From positions 1,612,001 through 1,676,000 of the forward strand of contig NZ_CP047198.1 in the NCBI RefSeq assembly GCF_030408635.1: 64,000 nucleotides of DNA. Reading direction: 5' to 3'. The translations under genes were made by a program, and so were the position numbers. The first letter of the stretch is position 1, and each line of letters begins with the position of its first letter. Of the stretch, positions 25,293 to 35,028 are shown piece by piece. The notes beneath the pieces are model-generated. The model did not search any database. It was not told the DNA's origin and saw nothing but the letters and a program-made list of their open reading frames with translations. This DNA comes from Corynebacterium coyleae (GTDB lineage: Bacteria > Actinomycetota > Actinomycetes > Mycobacteriales > Mycobacteriaceae).

Positions 25293-26420
25293 ATGTCTTC
25301 CTCTTTCGACCCGGCTCCGTCGCCGAAAATCGTCATCGCCCCGGATTCGTTTAAGTCCACTGCTACTGCGCAGGAGGCTGCTGAATGGCTGGCAGAGGGT
25401 GTGACAAGCGTGATCCGCGATGCCCAAATCATCCTTGCCCCGATGGCCGACGGTGGCGAGGGCACGTCCGCGTTGTTTGAGGGGGAACGCATTTGCTTAC
25501 CGACGACCACAGCAGACGGTCGCCTTACCGAAGCCGAATACACATTCCACGCCCCCTCCTCCACCGCCTATATCGATGTGTCTGCTGCTTCTGGGTTGCC
25601 CGCTGTGGAAAAGCCGGCCCCGCTGACCGGCGACACTTACGGCACCGGTGTGCTCATCGCTGATGCGGAGACCCGCGGCGCGAAACGTATCGTGCTTGGT
25701 CTCGGTGGCACCGCAACGGTCGATGGCGGTACCGGCATTCTGGTGGCGCTCGGTGTCAACCCCCTCGACGCTGCTGGCTATCAGCTAAAACCTGGCGGTG
25801 GCGCGTTGGAAAACCTTGCAGATTTCGACACTGCCAAAGTCAATGTCCCTGCTGGCGCTATGGAGTGGGTGCTGCTCACTGACACGTCTGCACCAGCAAC
25901 AGGCCCGAACGGTGCAGCTCACGTGTTCGGCCCACAAAAGGGCGCGACCACCGACGATGTTGAACTCTTGGATCGTGGCCTTGCTCGACTGTGCGAGGTC
26001 GCAGAGATCGACCCCACAACCCCGGGGCTTGGTGCGGCGGGCGGCGTGGGCATCGGCCTGACATGGCTTTCCACCATGCTGCACGGGACCGATTCCCACG
26101 TGCTTATCGTGCCCGGCGCGCGCGTTGTCGCAGATTCCAACGGGCTGACTGAGCAGATCGATGGCGCTGCGTTGGTGATCACCGGCGAAGGTCGCTTCGA
26201 TGGACAGACAGGCACCGGCAAGGTGGCGTCTGTGGTCGGCGAGCTTGCTGCGGAAGCAGGTGCGGTATTCGCGATTGCTGCAGGGCGTTTCGACGAGCAG
26301 CCCGCCGACGGAACTCTCGCAGTGACGCTGCCCGAGATTGACGACGTCCGCGAGCAGCTCGTTCGCGCCGGTGCGGAGATTGCGGTCGCTTACCTCAACA
26401 CTTCAACTGTCCAGGGATAA
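25293..26420 (+). CDS. glxK: Glycerate kinase (type 1, GlxK/GarK family)
   Basis: The 375-residue product from the ATG at 25293 starts MSSSFDPAPSPKIVIAPDSF and shows PMADGGEGTSALFEG, GTGVLIADAETRGAKRIVLG-LGGTATVDGGTG and VVITGEGRFDGQTGTGKV-like blocks. It phosphorylates glycerate, in photorespiratory or glycolate-type salvage in other bacteria. The open frame extends back through gdhA, but that part is antisense. Its last 31 bp overlap the convergent gene at 26390. Confidence 0.93.
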   Translation: MSSSFDPAPSPKIVIAPDSFKSTATAQEAAEWLAEGVTSVIRDAQIILAPMADGGEGTSALFEGERICLPTTTADGRLTEAEYTFHAPSSTAYIDVSAASGLPAVEKPAPLTGDTYGTGVLIADAETRGAKRIVLGLGGTATVDGGTGILVALGVNPLDAAGYQLKPGGGALENLADFDTAKVNVPAGAMEWVLLTDTSAPATGPNGAAHVFGPQKGATTDDVELLDRGLARLCEVAEIDPTTPGLGAAGGVGIGLTWLSTMLHGTDSHVLIVPGARVVADSNGLTEQIDGAALVITGEGRFDGQTGTGKVASVVGELAAEAGAVFAIAAGRFDEQPADGTLAVTLPEIDDVREQLVRAGAEIAVAYLNTSTVQG

Positions 26421-26779
26421 ATCGACGGGGCCTCGAATTTGTCCTGGTCCTCGAGCGCCACGGGGTCGCGTGGCAGGTCGCGCTTGGGGGTCAGGATGCG
26501 TGAGAGCCCCATAGCGAGGCGGTTAATACTGTCCGCGCCTTCGGACTCGATGCGGTAGCGGTGGATTTCAGCGTCGTCTGCTGGCTCGCCGCGGTCGTGT
26601 TCATAGGTTTCGGCGAGCTGGGCGTGCACGGTGTCGTCGATACGCACTTGCTCCATTGTCACGCTGCCGGAGGTGAGCATCTCGCGGCGCACCAGGATGT
26701 CGAGGGCGCGCTGGAATGCGTCGCGTACCTCTGGAGCTGCCGCGGGTGGGACGAGGACGTCGAATTGAATGACAGACAT
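26390..26779 (-). CDS. Conserved hypothetical protein (129 residues)
   Basis: I do not recognise a family. The protein starts MSVIQFDVLVPPAAAPEVRD (ATG at 26779; 26785 is an alternative) and is a small acidic alpha/beta protein with no signal peptide or membrane segment. Segments include ILVRREMLTSGSVTMEQVR and DPVALEDQDKFEAPSIYPWT. It overlaps the glxK 3' end by 31 bp and is divergent from the DUF4921 gene 40 bp away. Codon use looks coding, but function is unknown. Confidence 0.7.
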   Translation of the reverse strand: MSVIQFDVLVPPAAAPEVRDAFQRALDILVRREMLTSGSVTMEQVRIDDTVHAQLAETYEHDRGEPADDAEIHRYRIESEGADSINRLAMGLSRILTPKRDLPRDPVALEDQDKFEAPSIYPWTVEVLR

Positions 26780-26819
26780 GGGCATAAGGCTAGACGCTCG
26801 GGGCGGTAGGGTGTCGTTC

Positions 26820-28172
26820 ATGTCTCACGCTGCTGTCAACCCGACGCCCGCGCAGCACACAGCGCTGCAACGTATGAAGGACGGCACGTTAAAGCAGGTC
26901 AACCCGTTCACCGGAACCCATGTGTGGACGGTGCCTGGCCGTGGCAACCGTCCGCTTCACACCCAGCCGAACGAACCTGCAGCACTTGGCCCCGGCGCGC
27001 ACACCGATACGTGTAATTTCTGCGCGGACCGCATGCTGCATACTCCCCCGGAGCGTTCGCGGCTGGTGACAACCAGCACGGGTTTCGACATTCTGCGCAA
27101 TGTCATGCCGGATGAACTCGATGCGACACAGGCCGACTTTCGGCGCGTGCCCAACCTGTTCGAGATCGTTTCTTACGACTACTGGCGCGAAAACTATGGT
27201 GCGGAAATGCCAAAAGATTGGCAGGAGCACATGGAGCGCTACCTGTCGGACCCGTCTGGCCGACACCACGTGTTGGATATTGTGCGCACGCGCTTGTCTG
27301 CGTCGGGTCAGGATCCGGATCTGCCGGACGAGCAACTGCTCAGCATCGCGCCTGCTTATTTTGGTGGTGGGCACGACGTAATCATTGCAAGGCGGCACTT
27401 TATCGACGACGCCCGCGACACCTCCGACCTCGCAGGCTCAGGCTCGCTCACTGCGGATGAGCACTACCAGTTCATCGCCTTCACCGTCGATTCGTTGCAC
27501 GACCTCATCACTCACCACCGTCACGCCCGCTATGTTGTGGTGTTTCAAAACTGGCTCGCCGCAGCCGGCGCGTCGTTTGAGCACCTGCATAAGCAGTTGG
27601 TTGCTATCGACGAGCATGGCGTCAACGCTGAGTCCGAAATCGCCAAGTTGCAGCAGCACCCGAACATGTACAACGACTGGGGTGTGAACCCCGCTTTCGA
27701 CAACAACCTGGTCATCGCGGAGAACGACCACGCCGTCCTAGTTGCCGGTGTGGGGCACCGCTACCCCACGATGACGGTGTATTCGAAGTCGGAAGCATGC
27801 GAGCCATGGCTGCACACTGACGACGAGGTCCGTGCCATGTCGGACCTGCTCCACGCCGCACACGCCGCGACCGGTACCCGTGTGGCCACGAACGAAGAGT
27901 GGCACTACAAACCACACGATGTCGAGGTGCCAATGCCGTGGCGTATCAATGTGAAGTGGCGCATCTCTACTGTTGCGGGTTTTGAGGGCGGCACGCAGAT
28001 CTTCGTCAATACGCTTTCGCCCTTTGATGTCCACGACCGCGTCACCACGGAACTGGAGCGCTTGCGTGCCGTGGGAACGGTCGCGCCTAGTATCCGTATA
28101 GGCCAAGAATGCACGCCTAGGCCGAACGTGCTGCGCTATACCCAAGGTTTGGCCCCGAACGTAGAGAGGTAA
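26820..28172 (+). CDS. DUF4921 family protein (galactose-1-phosphate uridylyltransferase-like)
   Basis: The 450-residue product starts MSHAAVNPTPAQHTALQRMK. A CNFC pair near 65-68 resembles the zinc-binding Cys of GalT-type proteins. The HIT-like block GASFEHLHKQLVAI lies near 250-263. PNLFEIVSYDYWRENYG and the C-terminal MPWRINVKWRISTVAGFEGG are also conserved-looking. The fold suggests nucleotidyl transfer on a sugar phosphate, but the substrate is unknown. It is 7 bp upstream of the M20 amidohydrolase and near glgP. Confidence 0.8.
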   Translation: MSHAAVNPTPAQHTALQRMKDGTLKQVNPFTGTHVWTVPGRGNRPLHTQPNEPAALGPGAHTDTCNFCADRMLHTPPERSRLVTTSTGFDILRNVMPDELDATQADFRRVPNLFEIVSYDYWRENYGAEMPKDWQEHMERYLSDPSGRHHVLDIVRTRLSASGQDPDLPDEQLLSIAPAYFGGGHDVIIARRHFIDDARDTSDLAGSGSLTADEHYQFIAFTVDSLHDLITHHRHARYVVVFQNWLAAAGASFEHLHKQLVAIDEHGVNAESEIAKLQQHPNMYNDWGVNPAFDNNLVIAENDHAVLVAGVGHRYPTMTVYSKSEACEPWLHTDDEVRAMSDLLHAAHAATGTRVATNEEWHYKPHDVEVPMPWRINVKWRISTVAGFEGGTQIFVNTLSPFDVHDRVTTELERLRAVGTVAPSIRIGQECTPRPNVLRYTQGLAPNVER

Positions 28173-28179
28173 CGAGACT

Positions 28180-29433
28180 ATGAGCAACATCGCCGACATC
28201 TTGGATACTTACCAGGTTGATGCAGCCTGGCAGCGCCGACTCTACGAGGAACTGCACGCTAACCCGGAGCTCTCCATGCACGAGGAGGAGACCTACCAGC
28301 GAATCCTGCATGAGTTGAAGCCGCTTGATTGCGAGGTTGTTGCCCCGATTGGCAAGTACGGCATCTGCGCAGTCTTTCGCAACGGCGAAGGCCCGACAGC
28401 GCTCTACCGAGCCGACTTTGATGGCCTTCCGGTCACGGAGCGCACCGGCGTACCGTTTGCTTCCCGCAAGGTGGTCACCACTGCGGATGGGCACACGACC
28501 GGCACGATGCACGCTTGCGGCCACGACATCCACACCACGGCTCTGCTGAGCTTGTGCCACGTCATGGACAACACGCGCGACCACTGGTCGGGCACGTTTA
28601 TCGCATTGTTCCAGCCTGGCGAGGAGCTGGCTGCGGGCGCCCAAGACATGGCCGATGGCGGCCTGGCTGAGAAGGTGCCCACCCCGGACGTGGTGTTGGG
28701 CCTGCACGTGATGCCTGGTCGCGCTGGCGAGGTCATGTCCAAGCCCGGCCCGCAGTTCGCTGCTTGTGATTCGATCAGGGTGCACATTCCCGGCCGTTCG
28801 GCCCACGGTTCGATGCCGCACAACTCGGTGGATCCCACGTTTACTGCCGCGATGATTATCGCTCGTCTGCAGGCGATTGTGGGGCGTGAGGTCAATCCGG
28901 CGGATTTCGCGGTGGTCACCGTCGGCAGCATGAGTGCTGGGCGCGCGATCAATATCATTCCAGGGTCTGCGGAGTTGGTGCTCAACTGCCGTTTCTACGA
29001 CGACAAGGTCAAGGCACGCGTGTATGCCGCCATCGAGCGTGTTGTCCATGCCGAGGTAGCTGCCTCGGGCGCGGAGGGCACGGCTGGCATCGAGTACTTT
29101 GCTCACGGCGAACTGTTGGACAACGACGAGGCGGTCTTTTCCGCAGTGCGCGCGAACTTCGATGCGGTGTTCGGTGAGGACTCGGTCACGTCCGATCCGA
29201 AGACGGTTTCCGAGGACTTCCCGATCATCGGTCAAACGTTTGGGGCGCCGTACCTCTTCTGGCTCATCGGTTGCACCCCGCGCGACGTGTGGGATCGTGC
29301 TGTCGAGGAGGATCGGGTTGCCGAGGATGTTCCGGTCAACCATATGCCGAACTTCCTGCCGGATTATGAGCCCACGATTTCTGCTGCCACACGCTCGGCC
29401 GCAGTTGCTGTCTTGACCTACCTAGCTGGCTAA
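28180..29433 (+). CDS. M20 family amidohydrolase (hippurate/N-acyl-amino-acid hydrolase type)
   Basis: The 417-residue metallopeptidase has GPTALYRADFDGLPVTE, the metal site MHACGHDIHTTALL, QPGEELAAGAQDMADGG with the Glu pair, and the dimerisation region SAHGSMPHNSVDPTFTAA. Members remove N-acyl groups from amino acids; some skin corynebacteria use such an enzyme to release odorants from Gln conjugates, but that assignment cannot be made here. AGAGG lies 8-12 nt before the ATG. It is probably co-transcribed with the DUF4921 gene. Confidence 0.9.
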   Translation: MSNIADILDTYQVDAAWQRRLYEELHANPELSMHEEETYQRILHELKPLDCEVVAPIGKYGICAVFRNGEGPTALYRADFDGLPVTERTGVPFASRKVVTTADGHTTGTMHACGHDIHTTALLSLCHVMDNTRDHWSGTFIALFQPGEELAAGAQDMADGGLAEKVPTPDVVLGLHVMPGRAGEVMSKPGPQFAACDSIRVHIPGRSAHGSMPHNSVDPTFTAAMIIARLQAIVGREVNPADFAVVTVGSMSAGRAINIIPGSAELVLNCRFYDDKVKARVYAAIERVVHAEVAASGAEGTAGIEYFAHGELLDNDEAVFSAVRANFDAVFGEDSVTSDPKTVSEDFPIIGQTFGAPYLFWLIGCTPRDVWDRAVEEDRVAEDVPVNHMPNFLPDYEPTISAATRSAAVAVLTYLAG

Positions 29434-29454
29434 CTGGCGGTACGCTTGGGCGCC

Positions 29455-31845
29455 ATGACGTTCTCCAAGCAGTCACCCGCATTTGAGCAGACGATCGCAG
29501 GCCATGTCCGTGGCTTTGCCGGCAAGTCGCCGCAAGCCGCGACAGTGAAGAAGTTTTGGACCGGCTTGTCGGCCGCTGTCGTTGAGCAGATCGCCGACGA
29601 TTGGGATGAAACCCGCAACGCCTACCGCAAGGCTCGTCGCGCTGCGTATTTCTCGGCGGAGTTTTTGCAGGGCCGTGCGCTGCTGAACAATCTGACAAAC
29701 CTTGGGCTCGTCGATAAGGCTGAGGCGGTGACCCGCGATTTGGGCCACGAGCTCTCCGACGTGTTGGAGGCAGAACACGACGCGGCACTGGGCAATGGCG
29801 GGCTCGGCCGCCTCGCCGCCTGCTTCTTGGATTCGGCAGCGACGCAGGACTATCCGCTGACCGGCTATGGCCTGCTGTACCGCTACGGGTTGTTCCGCCA
29901 GGAGTTCGAGGACGGCTTCCAGCGCGAGCACCCGGACCGTTGGAAGGAATCGTTCTACCCGTTTATCGTGCGTCGTGGCTCTGAGCAGCGCATTGTTCAT
30001 TTCGACGACATGGATGTGCGCGCAATTCCGTACGACATGCCGATCACGGGTTACGGCACGAACAATGTGGGCACACTGCGTCTGTGGGACGCTTCCCCGA
30101 TCGATGAGTTCGACTATGACGCGTTCAATTCTCAGCGCTTTGCCGACGCGATCCTTGAGCGCGAGGCTGTCCACGACATCACGCGTGTGCTCTACCCGAA
30201 CGACACCACGTACGCCGGCAAGTTGCTGCGCGTGCGTCAGCAATACTTCTTCGTGTCTGCATCGTTGCAGGAACTTATCGACGACTACCGCGCCGCCCAC
30301 GGCGACGACCTGCGCAACTTCCACAAGTACAACTCGATCCAGCTCAACGACACACACCCGGTGCTCGGCATTCCTGAGCTGATGCGTTTGCTTATGGACG
30401 AGCACGGACTCGGCTGGGACGACGCCTGGGAAGTCACCACCAACACGTTTGCCTACACCAACCACACGGTGCTGCAGGAGGCGCTGGAGACCTGGGAAGA
30501 GTCCATCTTCAAGCAGCTCTTCTGGCGCATCTGGGAGATTGTGGAAGAGATTGACCGCCGTTACCGCCTTGATATGGAGGCCCGCGGGGTGGATCCAGAA
30601 ACGGCGCACCACCACTCCCCGATCCACGACGGTCACGTCCATATGGCATGGATCGCCTGCTACGCCTCCTATTCGGTCAATGGTGTGGCTGCGCTTCACA
30701 CGGAGATCATCAAACGCGACACGCTCGGCTTCTGGCACGGGCTGTATCCGGAACGCTTTAACAACAAAACCAACGGTGTGACCCCTCGCCGTTGGCTGCG
30801 TATGTGCAACCCGCGTTTGTCTGAGTTGCTGGACCGTCTCGCGGGATCGGACGAGTGGGTCACCGACCTGTCCAAGCTGCAGGAACTACGCCGCTTCGCG
30901 GACGATCCGGAGGTCATGCGCGAGTTGCGGGAGATCAAGGCTGCAAACAAGCGTGACTTCGCCGAGTGGATCAGTGCCCGCCAGGGTGCGGTGATCGATC
31001 CAGACTCGATCTTTGACACCCAGATCAAGCGTCTGCATGAGTACAAGCGCCAGTTGATGAACGCCCTGTACATCCTGGATCTGTACTTCCGGATCACCAA
31101 GGATGGCGAGCACAACATTCCGAAGCGCACGTTCATCTTTGGTGCGAAGGCGGCCCCGGGTTACGTCACGGCGAAGGGCATCATCAAGCTCATCAACACC
31201 ATCGCTGAGCTGGTGAATAATGACCCCGTGGCGTCTCAGTACATCCACGTGGTGTTCGTGGAGAACTACAACGTCTCCCCCGCCGAGCAGATCATCCCGG
31301 CAACGGATGTCTCTGAGCAGATTTCCACCGCTGGCAAAGAGGCCTCGGGCACATCGAACATGAAGTTCATGATGAATGGCGCGCTCACGCTGGGCACGAT
31401 GGACGGGGCGAATGTGGAGATCGTCGATGCCGTCGGCGAGGACAATGCTTACATCTTCGGCGCCCGCGAGGAGGACCTGCCGGAGTTGAAGACGCACTAC
31501 AACCCGCGCCAGGTTGCGGAGCAGACCCCAGGGTTGATGCGCGCGCTCGATGCGCTTGTCGACGGCACCTTGGATGACCGTGGCACCGGAGCCTTCCACG
31601 ACATTCGCGCATCGCTTCTCGACGACAACGGCTACGGCGAGCGCGACGTCTTCTACGTCTTAGGCGACTTCGCTGATTTCCGTGCGACTCGCGATCGTAT
31701 GGCCGCTGACTACTACGCCGACCAGGACGAGTGGGCGCGGAAGTGCTGGATCAACATTTGCGAGTCGGGCCGGTTCTCCTCCGACCGCACCATCCGCGAC
31801 TATGCCGACGAGGTCTGGAAGATCAGCCCGACCCCGATCGACTAG
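29455..31845 (+). CDS. glgP: Glycogen/maltodextrin phosphorylase
   Basis: The product has about 796 residues from the ATG at 29455. Family-35 phosphorylase landmarks are RAAYFSAEFLQGRALLNNL, ALGNGGLGRLAACFLDS, GYGLLYRYGLFRQ, FIFGAKAAPGYVTAKGIIKL, and the pyridoxal-phosphate Lys in EASGTSNMKFMMNGALTLGT followed by DGANVEI. It releases glucose-1-phosphate from alpha-1,4-glucans. It ends overlapping the convergent GNAT gene by 4 bp. glgX lies about 14.6 kb away. Confidence 0.96.
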   Translation: MTFSKQSPAFEQTIAGHVRGFAGKSPQAATVKKFWTGLSAAVVEQIADDWDETRNAYRKARRAAYFSAEFLQGRALLNNLTNLGLVDKAEAVTRDLGHELSDVLEAEHDAALGNGGLGRLAACFLDSAATQDYPLTGYGLLYRYGLFRQEFEDGFQREHPDRWKESFYPFIVRRGSEQRIVHFDDMDVRAIPYDMPITGYGTNNVGTLRLWDASPIDEFDYDAFNSQRFADAILEREAVHDITRVLYPNDTTYAGKLLRVRQQYFFVSASLQELIDDYRAAHGDDLRNFHKYNSIQLNDTHPVLGIPELMRLLMDEHGLGWDDAWEVTTNTFAYTNHTVLQEALETWEESIFKQLFWRIWEIVEEIDRRYRLDMEARGVDPETAHHHSPIHDGHVHMAWIACYASYSVNGVAALHTEIIKRDTLGFWHGLYPERFNNKTNGVTPRRWLRMCNPRLSELLDRLAGSDEWVTDLSKLQELRRFADDPEVMRELREIKAANKRDFAEWISARQGAVIDPDSIFDTQIKRLHEYKRQLMNALYILDLYFRITKDGEHNIPKRTFIFGAKAAPGYVTAKGIIKLINTIAELVNNDPVASQYIHVVFVENYNVSPAEQIIPATDVSEQISTAGKEASGTSNMKFMMNGALTLGTMDGANVEIVDAVGEDNAYIFGAREEDLPELKTHYNPRQVAEQTPGLMRALDALVDGTLDDRGTGAFHDIRASLLDDNGYGERDVFYVLGDFADFRATRDRMAADYYADQDEWARKCWINICESGRFSSDRTIRDYADEVWKISPTPID

Positions 31846-32300
31846 TGGCGCACCATGCGTTTGGTGGTGATCTTGTCCCGCTCATGGGTTTTCGACTCAC
31901 CATCAAACGCAAAGCCTTGCTTGGTGTAGAAGGCCTGGGCGCGGTCGTTGAAGTCTGCCACCCAGAGGAATGCTGGTTCGCCGGGGTGGATGACGGCGTC
32001 GAGAAGCTTCGGCGCCACTCCGGTCCCTGCTGCGTCCTCGAGCAGGTACAGGTTGCGAAGTTCGGTGCGCTCGCCTGGGATGCCGTACGCCAACCCGATG
32101 ATCTTTCCGTCAAACTCCGCGATTGCGACGCGGCCGTTCGGGTTGCGGAAGTACTCGACCCACTGTTGTTCGAGTGCTGCGTGATCGTCGAGGACGTCGT
32201 CGTCAATATGCCCCCGGAATGCTTGGGCACGGGAGCGGTAGTGCATGTCGGCAATGGCGATGGCGTCTTGTGCGCTTGCTTGTCGGATGCTGGCGTCCAT
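31842..32300 (-). CDS. GNAT family N-acetyltransferase
   Basis: A 152-residue single-domain GNAT protein from the ATG at 32300 (MDASIRQASAQDAIAIADMH); a TTG three codons upstream is an alternative. VAIAEFDGKIIGLAYGIPGE, LRNLYLLEDAAGTGVAPKLLDAV (acetyl-CoA pyrophosphate loop region) and a C-terminal FYTKQGFAFDGES are typical. The substrate is unknown. It is divergent from pabAB with 29 bp between starts. Confidence 0.85.
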   Translation of the reverse strand: MDASIRQASAQDAIAIADMHYRSRAQAFRGHIDDDVLDDHAALEQQWVEYFRNPNGRVAIAEFDGKIIGLAYGIPGERTELRNLYLLEDAAGTGVAPKLLDAVIHPGEPAFLWVADFNDRAQAFYTKQGFAFDGESKTHERDKITTKRMVRH

Positions 32301-32329
32301 GCGCGTCAACGCTATACGATTCCGAATCG

Positions 32330-34174
32330 ATGATCCTGCTCATTGACAATTACGATTCATACACGTTCAACCTCGCCCACCTCATCGCCGAGGCTGCCGG
32401 CCGCGAACCACTCGTTGTGCCTGCTGGCGAGGGTGCTGACCTTCCACAGCGTGTGCGCGCCGGCGAGTTCAGCCACGTTGTGATCTCCCCCGGGCCAGGT
32501 ACCCCCGAACGCGAGGAAGACTTTGGTACGTCCCGGCGCGTGATTGAGGCTGCCGCCGATTCCGGGGTCCCGCTGCTGGGCGTGTGTCTGGGACACCAGG
32601 GTCTGGCGATGCTCGCAGGGGCCTCCGTCACTCGTGCTCCGGAGCCTCGCCACGGGTTCGTTTCCACAATTACCCATTCCGGTGAGGGCATTTTCGCTGG
32701 TATTCCGCAGGGTTTTCAGGTGGTGCGCTACCACTCTCTGCACGTCGAGGAAATCCCCGGCGTCACCGTGCACGCTCGCAGCGAAGACGGCGTCATCCAG
32801 GCGCTCAAGGTCGATGGCGCTCCGCATTGGGGTGTGCAGTTCCACCCCGAATCGGTGCTGACTGAGCACGGCGCCGCGATCATGCGTAACTTCCTCGGCG
32901 GCTGGCGGTTGCTGCACCGCGAGGTGCCCGGCGCACTCGACTGCCAGCGCGTCTTCAACGCGATCAATCGCGACGGCAACGATGCGTTTTTCCTCGATTC
33001 CGCCGACCCCCGCGGGCGTTTCTCCATCCTCGGAGACACCGCGGGCGCCCTGTCGCGCTCGTTTCGCTATTCGCTTGGTAGCGACCCCGATATCCTCCAC
33101 ACCCTCCAACGCGAACTGTCCGCCCCTCTCCACGACGCGCCTGACCTGCCCTTTACCGGCGGTGTCATTGGGTACCTCGGCTACGAGTGCGCGGAACTTA
33201 CGCTCCCGATCACGCTGCGCCACCGCTCGCCGTACCCGGATGCTTACTTTGTGCGCCCGCAATCGTTCATCGTTTACGACCACGAGGCCGAAATCTCCCA
33301 CTTGTGTGCACTCGCCGGCGACGGCACGGATGCACTCCTTGACCGCCTCGAGAAGGCCTTGGATGGGGCGGACGGTGAGCGGGGGTCGTCGATAAGCAAT
33401 GGTTCCTGGAGCAACCCCGACTACCTCGACTGCATCGAGCAGGCGCAGGACCTGCTGCGCGCCGGTGAGAGTTACGAGGTGTGTCTAACCGACACTTTCA
33501 CCGCCGAAGCGACCGGCGATATCTACTCCAGCCTGCGCGAACACAACCCCGCGCCGTACGCCGCACACCTGATCTTCGACGGCGTGGAGGTCGCCAGCGC
33601 CTCACCCGAGCGCTTCCTCACTGTGCGCGGTCGCGAGGTGGAGGCCAAGCCGATCAAGGGCACCATCGCCGCTGATCAGGACCCCGCATTGCTTCACGAC
33701 GACAAAACCCGCGCCGAAAACCTCATGATCGTCGATCTGCTCCGCAACGACCTTTCCCGCGTCTGCGAACCCGGCAGCGTACAGGTCCCGGGTCTGATGC
33801 AGGTGGAGTCGTATGCCACCGTGCACCAACTGGTTTCCACCATCACCGGGCAGCTACGCGAGGGAGCCACTGCCGTCGACGCCATCCGTGCCACCTTCCC
33901 GCCCGGTTCCATGACCGGCGCACCGAAACTACGGACGTGCGAAATCATCGACCGGCTGGAAACCTCCCCACGCGGCGTCTACTCAGGCGCGCTCGGCTAC
34001 ATCGGGTTCGACGGCCAAGCCGACCTGTCGGTGGTCATCCGCACCGCAGTACGCGCCGGCTCCACTGTGACAGTCGGTGCAGGTGGCGCGATCGTACTCG
34101 CCTCCGACCCTTCCGCTGAGCTCGCCGAGCGCAACCTGAAGGCCCAGTCCGTTTTAGGAGCGTGGGATGCGTAA
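32330..34174 (+). CDS. pabAB: Aminodeoxychorismate synthase, fused PabA-PabB
   Basis: The 614-residue fusion makes 4-amino-4-deoxychorismate for folate synthesis. Residues 1-190 are a class I glutamine amidotransferase (MILLIDNYDSYTFNLAHLI, nucleophile in LLGVCLGHQG, HPES near 180). The rest is the chorismate-binding PabB part, with the KPIKGT motif, LMIVDLLRNDLSRVCEPGSV, and FPPGSMTGAPKLRTCEI. The glutaminase triad and PabB residues look intact. The ATG at 32330 matches the family start; the upstream frame is antisense to the GNAT gene. It overlaps pabC by 8 bp. Confidence 0.95.
   Translation: MILLIDNYDSYTFNLAHLIAEAAGREPLVVPAGEGADLPQRVRAGEFSHVVISPGPGTPEREEDFGTSRRVIEAAADSGVPLLGVCLGHQGLAMLAGASVTRAPEPRHGFVSTITHSGEGIFAGIPQGFQVVRYHSLHVEEIPGVTVHARSEDGVIQALKVDGAPHWGVQFHPESVLTEHGAAIMRNFLGGWRLLHREVPGALDCQRVFNAINRDGNDAFFLDSADPRGRFSILGDTAGALSRSFRYSLGSDPDILHTLQRELSAPLHDAPDLPFTGGVIGYLGYECAELTLPITLRHRSPYPDAYFVRPQSFIVYDHEAEISHLCALAGDGTDALLDRLEKALDGADGERGSSISNGSWSNPDYLDCIEQAQDLLRAGESYEVCLTDTFTAEATGDIYSSLREHNPAPYAAHLIFDGVEVASASPERFLTVRGREVEAKPIKGTIAADQDPALLHDDKTRAENLMIVDLLRNDLSRVCEPGSVQVPGLMQVESYATVHQLVSTITGQLREGATAVDAIRATFPPGSMTGAPKLRTCEIIDRLETSPRGVYSGALGYIGFDGQADLSVVIRTAVRAGSTVTVGAGGAIVLASDPSAELAERNLKAQSVLGAWDA
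33382..33397 (+). repeat. Interspersed motif copy GGGGTCGTCGATAAGC
   Basis: Exact copy in pabAB, in the variable linker GERGSSISNGS ahead of the PabB catalytic half. Confidence 0.5.
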
Positions 34175-34910
34175 GTACGCCTGGCACGGCGCGTTTGTTC
34201 CACGTGACTTCCTTGACGGCCCCATCGACGTCGCAGATTCTTGGCGCCACTCCTCCGGCAGCACCAACGGCCTCAGCCTGCACATCGAGCGCTTCACTCG
34301 CACCGCCGGTCCGCTCCCCGCCGGGTTTGTCGACGCGATGCTGCCGCTGCTCAGCGAAGGCGAACTCTTCCCCCGCATCGCGCTCTCCTCAGGGCTTTTG
34401 CTTCTCGACGTCCGCCCCGCCCCATCCCCTCGCCCCACCACCTCACTGACCTACACGCAAGCCCCAGACCCGCGCACCCAGCCCGAGGTGAAGGGGCCCG
34501 ACTTCGGCTCTCTGCGGACCTATCGCGACCGGTATCAGGTGGCGGGAACGGACGACACGGTGGTCGTCGATAAGCATGGCGCCATGCTGGAAACAACCAC
34601 CGGCGCGCTGGTGATGTGGGACGGCGACACGCTGTGCATCCCCGACGGCGTGTGGCTGCCGAGTGTCACACTGCACCAGGTTGTCGCGCGCGCCGAGAAG
34701 TTAGATATGCGGGTGGAGCGCCGTCAGCTCAAACCCGAACTCGCCGCCAAGCACCCGTTGTGGTTCCTCAACTCGCTCCACGGCATTAGCCCCGTCAGCG
34801 AACTGCATGTAGGCGGCGATGTGATCACTCCGCCGGTCCACCCAAGTTTCAACGAGTGGCGCGACTGGTGGTGGGGCGGCTTTACACACGAATGGCACAT
34901 CGAGGCATAG
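34167..34910 (+). CDS. pabC: Class IV aminotransferase, probable aminodeoxychorismate lyase
   Basis: The 247-residue product belongs to the branched-chain aminotransferase/ADC lyase fold. EVKGPDFGSLRTYRDRY has the expected pyridoxal-phosphate Lys, and DKHGAMLETTTGALVMWDGD and IPDGVWLPSVTLHQVVARAE are conserved blocks. Position, overlapping pabAB by 8 bp, supports release of p-aminobenzoate and pyruvate from aminodeoxychorismate. Its stop codon is formed by a GGCATAG half-site of the palindromic repeat found just downstream. Confidence 0.88.
   Translation: MRKYAWHGAFVPRDFLDGPIDVADSWRHSSGSTNGLSLHIERFTRTAGPLPAGFVDAMLPLLSEGELFPRIALSSGLLLLDVRPAPSPRPTTSLTYTQAPDPRTQPEVKGPDFGSLRTYRDRYQVAGTDDTVVVDKHGAMLETTTGALVMWDGDTLCIPDGVWLPSVTLHQVVARAEKLDMRVERRQLKPELAAKHPLWFLNSLHGISPVSELHVGGDVITPPVHPSFNEWRDWWWGGFTHEWHIEA
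34560..34575 (+). repeat. Interspersed motif copy GTGGTCGTCGATAAGC
   Basis: Lies in pabC and encodes VVVDKH in a position where the family varies. Confidence 0.4.
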
Positions 34911-34932
34911 CGAAACACCGTGGGTCCCCAGG

Positions 34933-34986
34933 ACTATGCCGCTGCATAATCTCTACAACCGCCAACACGCTATGCCGCTGCATAGC
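34933..34986. repeat. Palindromic repeat pair between pabC and uvrA2
   Basis: ACTATGCCGCTGCATAAT (34933-34950) and GCTATGCCGCTGCATAGC (34969-34986) are reverse-orientation copies of the 18-mer array at 55635-55994. Half-sites also occur in the pabC stop (GGCATAG near 34903-34910) and at the uvrA2 stop (ACTATGCCG at 35028). Confidence 0.8.
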
Positions 34987-35028
34987 GTCGCACCACCGCC
35001 GGGTCCGAAACCCAGCGAGCCCCCGGGA